Shown here in pieces: positions 57,485 through 64,000 of a DNA stretch of 64,000 nt. The notes beneath the pieces are model-generated. The model worked only from the letters and a program-made list of their open reading frames with translations. It was not told where the DNA came from and did no database searches. The position numbers were made by a program, and so were the translations under genes. Positions within the stretch are counted from its first letter, which is position 1; every line of letters begins with the position of its first letter. The DNA lies in assembly GCA_019775845.1 (NCBI GenBank), contig JADQAV010000029.1:1-64000 (forward strand), in the 5' to 3' direction. Origin of the DNA: Myrmaecium sp. VS I D KN 1 (Eukaryota > Ascomycota > Dothideomycetes > Valsariales > Valsariaceae).

Positions 57485-59542
57485 GCGACGGTGGCCGGTA
57501 ATCCCTGGCTGTTACTCACCTCATCTCCCATTGCTAAGGTTGCGTCAACGTCTTCCGAACGTTGTCCCACGATGTCGAGCTCACGAGAAAGATATAAAGT
57601 ACGCTAGATGCGAGTTGGACAACTGAAGCTTTCAAAAATATTTAGTCGCAGTCTTGCGGAGACAGAAGAGAAAAAAGATGATACCACTTGTAGTCGTCGC
57701 CTTCTTATACCCCATCTCTTAACGTGTAACCATACAGCAATTAGCCACGCACGGCGATACCACATCAGAGCCACGAAGACACAAATCTATACACGTCAAT
57801 TGCAAACCAGCCCAAAAACCATCCTACGAAAGAGCAGCCGTGTCGCGGACACACAAAGAGACAAATCGAGAGACGTGTTTAAAACGACCTCCACGCTCCT
57901 GTATCCGCACGGTATGCACTGCGTACGCAGTATACGTCCTCGTCATGAGGTAACGTGTTTGCATGCTACGACATCCCCGTTGACAAGGCTGGCTGGCGAA
58001 AAGTAGAGAGAGAGGTTGTCTTGCAAACACTTCGTTACCGAACCTGATACAAACATGGCACGTCTTGTGACCCTTTCCCTGTATTGAATGCCCCCTCCTG
58101 TAAATCTATGGTTTGTGAGCTGGGATGGTACTTCAGTAAGTTCCTAGTTATACAACCAATTGAGTAACAGTAGAGAGAGCCAGAGAGAGAGGTGGAGAGA
58201 GTAGCATCTTGACGGTACACACCATCCCGCTTCCTCCGGATAACAAAGGACAAGAGGACAAGAGAAAACAGAACCTCTAGCAAGCGAGGTAGCTAGCAAA
58301 CTACAAAGCTCTCCAAACCCGTCCAACACATAATATAGACGATTGAGTTCTACCACCCGCTCTCTCCAAGATCTGAATCTACAAACAATTGTCAGTATCC
58401 ACCTCAAGCTATGCACACAACATCCTCCTTCCTCCCACCAACACGATCTTTACCCAAGCATTCAACGGCGGACACCTGACTACAGCAAATCCGTGCTCCC
58501 GTTTGCTGTAGTTGAAACAAGCCAAAGCGTCATGGGCTAGACGGAGGGACTGTGTCTGAACGGCGCGCTCCTCTATCGATTATGTCTGACTATCAGGATA
58601 CATCTTTTAGGCGTTCATCTTATGCTCTTCTCCCCTGTCAAACTGTAATAATATCCATCCCGCTCCACCATTTTCCCTACGCATCGCTCGATGTACCAGG
58701 ACTCTCTCGATGGAAGCACATCATCCACTCAGGCATCTCGTACTGCGGTTTCTCTTCACCAGCACAACTCGTTCCATGCACCCCAAGGCCCTTTAACAAC
58801 TTCGGGTGATCAACCGCTGCTCCATGACCTCCAGACCTATAAACCCTCACCGTGCGCCGTCGCACCCCCCGTCTGATCCTGCAAAACACCACAAGTAGAA
58901 GGTATGGAGGCACTTACATCGTCACGTAGGGCTAGAGGAGCGGGAACGGCGATTTCACACCGTACACGAGGGACCGAACAGCTTAGAACACATGACATGA
59001 CATAAGGCAAAAAAGAACTGGAGATCCAGCGTGATAACAGCCATCCCAGATACTAAATACCTCCCCCTCGCCAGGGCATCCGAGGTGTACCTCTTTCTCC
59101 CTCAAACCCTCATGTGCATCCCGCGTCCCATCCCCATCATGCCCACGCAAGAAAGTACCCCTCTTCCACCCCACAAAAACAAGGTAAAGACTAGAACAAG
59201 AGCACTCTGCTTCACACACGAGCGATCCGCGTTCTGCAAATACGTATGACCGCTCTGTCTCTGAGCATATCCATGTCCACATCCTGTGGCTTCCTCAAAC
59301 GCTTGGATCGCCTACTCTGATAGTCCGTGTTGGCAGACCGGACGTGGAGACGGCGAGTGATTATGCACGTCCCGTCACTGCTGCGGGCGGAAGGGAGAAG
59401 AAGCAGAGGTAAAGAAAAGAGACCGAAGAGAAAGAAGACATCAGATCACATCCAACCCCCACCCTCATCAATACTCCCAGAAGGCAACGACAAAGCCTCC
59501 CCCTCCTCCTCCCCCTTACACCCCTCTACACCCCCCTCCCCT
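57485..59542. other. Intergenic, no supported gene
   Basis: 2 kb between two minus-strand genes, holding the upstream region of the small hypothetical gene and the 3' flank of the DUF3602 gene. Only short frames of 60-130 codons; none with a domain. Confidence 0.5.
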
Positions 59543-60253
59543 CTACACCCCCTCCCCCTCAGAACCCTCCCACCCCTCCCGTCCAACCCCCAACCACACC
59601 CTCCCCGGCTCCCTCAAGGTCTCCAACTCCCTCTTGACCTGCTCCTCCACCTGCCTCTTCAACCTCTCTTCCCTCTCCTCCTTCCCCTCCCCTTCCACAG
59701 GCACCAACCCCCCCTCCAAAGCACCCCAGATGAAATTGCCCGCGCCGCCGCGGCCGAGTTTCGCCGTTGGGCCCGCGGTGCCGGTGCCACTCCCACCCAA
59801 CGTGCCGGCCTCGGCCCCAGCCTTAGCGGCGGCAGCTCCGGCCGCGGCAGCAGAGGAAGGGCCCTCCCCCGCCCCGGTGATACACCACACACCCGTCTCC
59901 GCAAGCAGAGCCGGGTCGTAAAAGTTGCCGGCGCCGCCGCGGCCGCGTGCGCGGTAGCTGCCTTCCTGGGGGGCGGTGGTGGCGGCGGTGGCGGCGGCGG
60001 CGCGGTGGGGGGGGAGGGTGGAGGAGGGGTGGTTGTGGTTGTGGGTGTGGTTGTAGTCTTCTGGGGCGTAGGATGTGGAGGAGGTGGTGGGGTGCTACGC
60101 GGGGGTTAGTTGGGTGGGTTGGGAGAAGGGGGCAGGGGGAGGGTGGGGACTTACGGGGGGTTGTGGGGTGGATGGTTGGTGGTTTTGTTGATGATGTTGC
60201 TGTTGTTGCTGCTCTAGCTCCCAGTTCCCTGCGCCGCCGCGTCCGTAGGGCAT
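59543..60253 (-). CDS. DUF3602-family protein with GRGGAGN repeats
   Basis: 216 residues, two exons: 60253-60155 and 60094-59543 (60-nt intron, GTAAGT...CGTAG). Starts MPYGRGGAGNWELEQQQQ. The signature GRGGAGN appears three times: at residues 5-11, around 88-94 (RARGRGGAGNFYD) and near 150 (KLGRGGAGNFIWG). Between them lie Gln, His, Asn and Ala-rich runs (QQQQHHQQNH, YAPEDYNHTHNH). The last third is a charged helix (EGKEEREERLKRQVEEQVKRELETL). This layout is the fungal DUF3602 family of short, largely disordered proteins; a link to stress or nucleic acids is speculative. The exon junction and the long C run were re-read to confirm the frame is continuous. Confidence 0.8.
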
Positions 60254-62110
60254 TTTGTGGGTGTCTTTCTCTTTCTCTGCTTCTCTCGATCTATCTCTTT
60301 CTCAATCCCTCAATCAAAACCAATGCAACACCAAACCAATCGAGTCCAAAGACACACGACTCACTCAAAAGGAAAGTTCCCCGCGCAGCGCCGCCTGTGC
60401 TTTTTCGTCCCTCTGACAATCAGCCGCGCCGCGCCGCGCCTGTGCTAAACCTGAGCAGAAGCGGGAGAGAGCGCGCAAGTCGCCGCACCAGTACACAGCA
60501 CAAGCAGCGAGTACCAGCGCCAGCAACCAGCCGCGCGAAAACCAAAAGAAAGAAAAAACGAAAGAGCAAAACACAAAAGAAGCGTATCGGATGAAAGCCC
60601 AATGCACAACACACACAGGGAGTAGAGAGAGACAGTAAGATGGGACGTAAGATCGCGATGGAGATCGAAAAGCAGAGAAGGAAGAGGAGGCGCTTAGCAG
60701 TCCAGGTCCCCACTTAGGTGCCGGTGCAGGTCCAGGTAGATTTGGAAAGTTGAAAAAGGATGAAGGTGACCAGCGCGAGGGGCGGAGTCAGAGGCGGAGT
60801 CAGAGGCGGAGTCAAAGGTGAAGGATGGAGATAGACAGCGTATGTACGGACGAGCGCGAAAGAGGTGACTTGATAACCTGAAAGTGATGAGGGAGGTATA
60901 TGGTGTATGAGGGAGGTTAAAAAAGCGCACGAAGAGGCGACGAAGGAGGTGAGGTTGAGTCCGCCGCCAAGAAGCATACCAATGGACATCGTTAGATGAT
61001 CGTAGCTGTCGGTATCCGTTGTAGTTCCCCCACCTCCCCCGGACCTCCCCCGGACCTCCACTCCACTCCACTCTATAAAGCCTAAGCCCTCTCTAAAAGA
61101 ATATAAAAGACTAAGGGAAAGAAAAAGAGGAAGAAGAATAATATAGTTATAAGAAGATATGTAGGAGTGATGAAACGACTCCCTCTCGCTGTACGGATAC
61201 AGCAAGCACACCCACCAACCCACCCACCCACCCATCCATCCCTCCCTCCACCCCTTCCACACATACACCCATAAAACGACAAAACCATCCAGCTAACGTA
61301 AGGAAAAAACAAGGCAAGACAAGACGTCGATGAGCATGACCACACAGTAAAAAGAAAGCCGATATAAAATCATCTCATTTTATTTCATTTCATTCCAACT
61401 AGGAAGCCCAGCGGAGGGTGCTAGTTGGACGGTGCTTGGATCCGTACTCCGACCTCAACCGTGACGTGATGCGATCTCTCGGATACTACACGACATACGA
61501 CATACCTACTCCCTCCCAGCGCCTCCCACCACCCTTCCATCCGTTCCTCCGCCTTCAAACCCTGCCGCCTTCACATCAGAAGCGCAAAAGACGAAAAGAA
61601 AAAGGAAAAAAGGAGATCAATACACCCCCCCTTCCCAGAAAAGAGAAAGAAAAAGGAAAAGAAAAAGAGAAGAGAAAAGGGAGGACATGCATCATACCAT
61701 CACAAACCACAAAGGAAAAAAGAAAAAGAAGAACGGGAAAAAGGTGAAAAGGGGGTTTCAATCCACCCACACACAGCCTTGATACCTCTCCACCACCTCA
61801 CCCGATTCCCCCGCCCCCAGACAAGGAGAGGAGAGGAGAGGAGAGAAACGGAGAGGAACCGAAAAGAAAAGAAAAAGAAAGGAAAAGAAAAAGAAAAGAT
61901 AGGCCGCAGTCGTTTCTCCTTCCAACACACGCTCCCAGACCGACCAGCTGACTGACGGACGGACGGATGGACCGTTTGGCTTGCAACCAGCAAGGCACCC
62001 CCACCCCGCTGCCTTAAGAAAAAAAGCGCGAAAAAACACGATAAAAAGAAAAGAAAAGCAAAAGAAAAAAGAAAAAAGCCCAGCTAAAGCCCCCTCTCCC
62101 TTCCAACGCC
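60254..62110. other. Intergenic, no supported gene
   Basis: 1.85 kb upstream of the DUF3602 gene and downstream of pacC, so it is the 3' flank of pacC on the minus strand. A- and G-rich runs near 61600-61900. No domain-bearing frame. Confidence 0.5.
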
Positions 62111-63985
62111 CTACCCCCCCTCCTGCACCGCCCTCAAAACCGGATACAAGCTCTGCGCCTCCTCATCCGGATCCTGCCCATGCTGTCCATGCTGTCCATG
62201 ATGCTGCTGATGCTGGTGCTGTTCCAACGCCGACATCGGTGAGCGCAAGTCCTGCTCCCTCCCCAAATTCCCCTCGTTCCCCTCATTCCCCGCCTCATCC
62301 TCCACATAATCCCCCGCCTCCAACCGCTCCTTCAAATACTGCCGCAGCCGTTCGATCGTCCGGACGTTCTCGATCCAGGACTCTTGCTGCCGGCCGCCGG
62401 CGTCGAGCGGGTTGTTGTTCGGGTCGGCGGCGGCGGAGGAAGGAGGTGAGGGGGAGGACGGCTGCGGTGGCTGCGGTTGTTGGGGTTGCTGCTGCTCGCC
62501 CTCGCCGCCTCCGAGTGCCGGGTCCACGACCGCGGGCGAATGCAGGGCCAGATTGTGCACGTCATGTCGAAGCCCGTCGCGCTCGGCCGACGTGGAGCTG
62601 CGTCGGGACGTCTTGCCCCCATCCTCCTCCGTATCCATCGGCTCGCTCTCGCGGACGTCGCGGTCGGGCGCGGCTTTCTGGAGGACGCCGCCGGAGTAGC
62701 GACGGCGCGCGTCGGCGTCGAAGGAGGCTGGCAGCGCCGAGGTCGGTGCCGAGCTCGTCGCGTAGCCGGCCCCCGCATCCGACATCGAGCTGACCGCTGG
62801 CAGGGTCGGGTACATGGAGGACATGCCCGGTCGGGACGCGGTGACGGTCTGGCCGGACTGGACCGAGGTCGGCGACTGACCGGAGGTGTAGGACAGCACG
62901 CTGGACGCGGGCGTGAGCGCGGGCGTCTCGGTCGGGACGGTGGTGGCGGTGGCGGCGGTGGTGGTCATGGGCGTGACGGCGTGGGCGTGCGACGTCTGCG
63001 GGTGCGTGCCGGGGGTGTTCTGGGCGCCCGGTGAGGAGGTGCTGGTGCGGAAGTGCAGGTTCGGGTGGATGTAGTGGGTGCCCGCCTGGGCCACGCCGGC
63101 GGCGGCCGCATGGGACGAGTTCTCATACACGGTCGACTGGAGCTGCTCGAGGAACTGGTCCACGTTGAGCAGATCGCTCTTCGTCCGCAGGTTCGGCAGT
63201 GGCAGCGAGTACTGGTGCTGGGGCAGGTGGTGGGCCGACGCGACCATCGTGCCGTTCTGGTCGTAGCCGCCATGCATGCCGTGGTAGCCCCCAAGCACCG
63301 ACGGCAGCTGGACGCCGCCGATACCAGCAAGCCGCTGGCCGACGTCGTAGTATGTCTGCGGGTCGATCGAGCGACGCTTGATGTCACCGAAGAATTCGTT
63401 CAGCGCATCGTAGGCGGCGCGCTTGCGGATCTCGTACGAGTCGTTGAGGGCGCCCGGCTGGTTGACAGCATAGTAGACGGGACCGTACGCCGAGCCCTGG
63501 GGCGCGCTGGTGTAGTAGGCCGCGGGAGCGCCGGGCGTGGGGTGTCCGTAGCCACCGCTGGATCCGATGCCGCCGTCGGGGTAGTATCCGCTGGCGGTCG
63601 CGGCGAGGGCCTGCAAGTCCGCGACGACTGTTCGAGTGCACGTTAGATTCTGATTTTGAGAAAGGAACGACGAGCAAGGCTTACGTTTACCGCTATTCTG
63701 CTGGTAGCCACCGTTACCGCCATGCGCGTTGCCGCGACCGGGCTCAGGCGAGCGCAGGAGGACGGAGTCATCGGCATGCGTCTTGACGTGCTTCTTCAGG
63801 TCCTGCGGCCGCTTGAAGGCCTTGCCGCAGAACTCGCACTTGTGCGGCTTGAGCGGGACGTGGACGCGGATGTGGGAGGTGATGTGGTCGCGCTTGACGG
63901 TGGTGGTGCGGCAGTTGCCCCATTGGCAGGTCAGGTTGAGGTTGTTGGTGACCTTGCGACCGACGTGCCGCTCGCAGACGTGATC
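62111..63985 (-). CDS. pacC: PacC/Rim101 pH-response transcription factor (5' end missing)
   Basis: The minus strand enters the window in an intron: CTAACCGACCGGCAG (the last bases, branch-point-like CTAAC and a CAG acceptor) precedes the exon start at 63985. Exons here are 63985-63685 and 63627-62111 (57-nt intron, junction NSGKLVADLQ). Seen: the end of finger 1 ([10 protein letters not shown]), finger 2 ([23 protein letters not shown]) and finger 3 ([21 protein letters not shown]), then NLTCQ and [11 protein letters not shown]. Further on: [26 protein letters not shown], and near the end [20 protein letters not shown] with [10 protein letters not shown], matching the region used in pH-dependent proteolysis. 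The factor is processed at alkaline pH to activate alkaline-expressed genes. The N-terminal exon(s) lie beyond the window. Confidence 0.95.
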   Translation of the reverse strand, partial: DHVCERHVGRKVTNNLNLTCQWGNCRTTTVKRDHITSHIRVHVPLKPHKCEFCGKAFKRPQDLKKHVKTHADDSVLLRSPEPGRGNAHGGNGGYQQNSGKRKPCSSFLSQNQNLTCTRTVVADLQALAATASGYYPDGGIGSSGGYGHPTPGAPAAYYTSAPQGSAYGPVYYAVNQPGALNDSYEIRKRAAYDALNEFFGDIKRRSIDPQTYYDVGQRLAGIGGVQLPSVLGGYHGMHGGYDQNGTMVASAHHLPQHQYSLPLPNLRTKSDLLNVDQFLEQLQSTVYENSSHAAAAGVAQAGTHYIHPNLHFRTSTSSPGAQNTPGTHPQTSHAHAVTPMTTTAATATTVPTETPALTPASSVLSYTSGQSPTSVQSGQTVTASRPGMSSMYPTLPAVSSMSDAGAGYATSSAPTSALPASFDADARRRYSGGVLQKAAPDRDVRESEPMDTEEDGGKTSRRSSTSAERDGLRHDVHNLALHSPAVVDPALGGGEGEQQQPQQPQPPQPSSPSPPSSAAADPNNNPLDAGGRQQESWIENVRTIERLRQYLKERLEAGDYVEDEAGNEGNEGNLGREQDLRSPMSALEQHQHQQHHGQHGQHGQDPDEEAQSLYPVLRAVQEGG

Positions 63986-64000
63986 CTGCCGGTCGGTTAG

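Noticed and set aside
59543-60253. Suspected frameshift in the DUF3602 gene
   Set aside because: A first reading of the C run gave one base too few. Re-reading shows eight C's and the frame is continuous from 60094 to 59543.

Overview
The window starts at a chromosome end: 60 bases of CTAACC-type telomere repeat (TTAGGG on the other strand) lie at its left edge. Short GT-AG introns (about 50-70 nt), Zn2Cys6 regulators, a DUF3632-type protein, an AIM9-type kinase-like protein, a Vps21-type Rab and a PacC zinc-finger factor all point to a filamentous ascomycete (Pezizomycotina), most likely a eurotiomycete. The species cannot be fixed from this sequence. Many genes are GC-rich and interrupted, so open reading frames alone miss splice junctions; coordinates below are outer limits, with introns given in the text.

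Layout. 0-10 kb: telomere, an S9D-type serine peptidase, a decayed monocarboxylate-transporter-like gene, a Zn2Cys6 regulator, a GNAT acetyltransferase, a low-complexity basic protein and a cyanovirin-N-type lectin. 10-20.5 kb: gene-poor, with an AIM9-type gene carrying an apparent frameshift, a broken small gene, a DUF3632-like gene and a 257-bp MITE-like inverted-repeat element. 20.58-22.34 kb: an extremely AT-rich island almost without CpA/TpG, the mark of repeat-induced point mutation (RIP). 22.3-38 kb: sugar transporter, a secreted TIM-barrel-like protein, an FMN-dependent lactate-dehydrogenase-type enzyme, tRNA-splicing endonuclease subunit Sen15 and a C2H2 regulator. 38-42.3 kb: a long non-coding stretch. 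42.3-64 kb: core genes (Vps21/Rab5, FIT/Scs3 lipid protein, two more Zn2Cys6 regulators, a membrane protein, a small hypothetical protein, a DUF3602 protein) ending in pacC, whose 5' part lies beyond the window.

How the genes relate: no secondary-metabolite cluster or operon-like unit is visible. The left 20 kb behaves as accessory subtelomere (broken genes, MITE, RIP island, patchily distributed families); beyond about 25 kb the content becomes ordinary housekeeping and regulatory genes separated by long, low-complexity promoters. I saw no rRNA, tRNA or CRISPR. The most useful leads are the telomere-proximal S9D peptidase, the RIP island, the MITE, the broken genes, and a telomere-like motif in the promoter of the first regulator.
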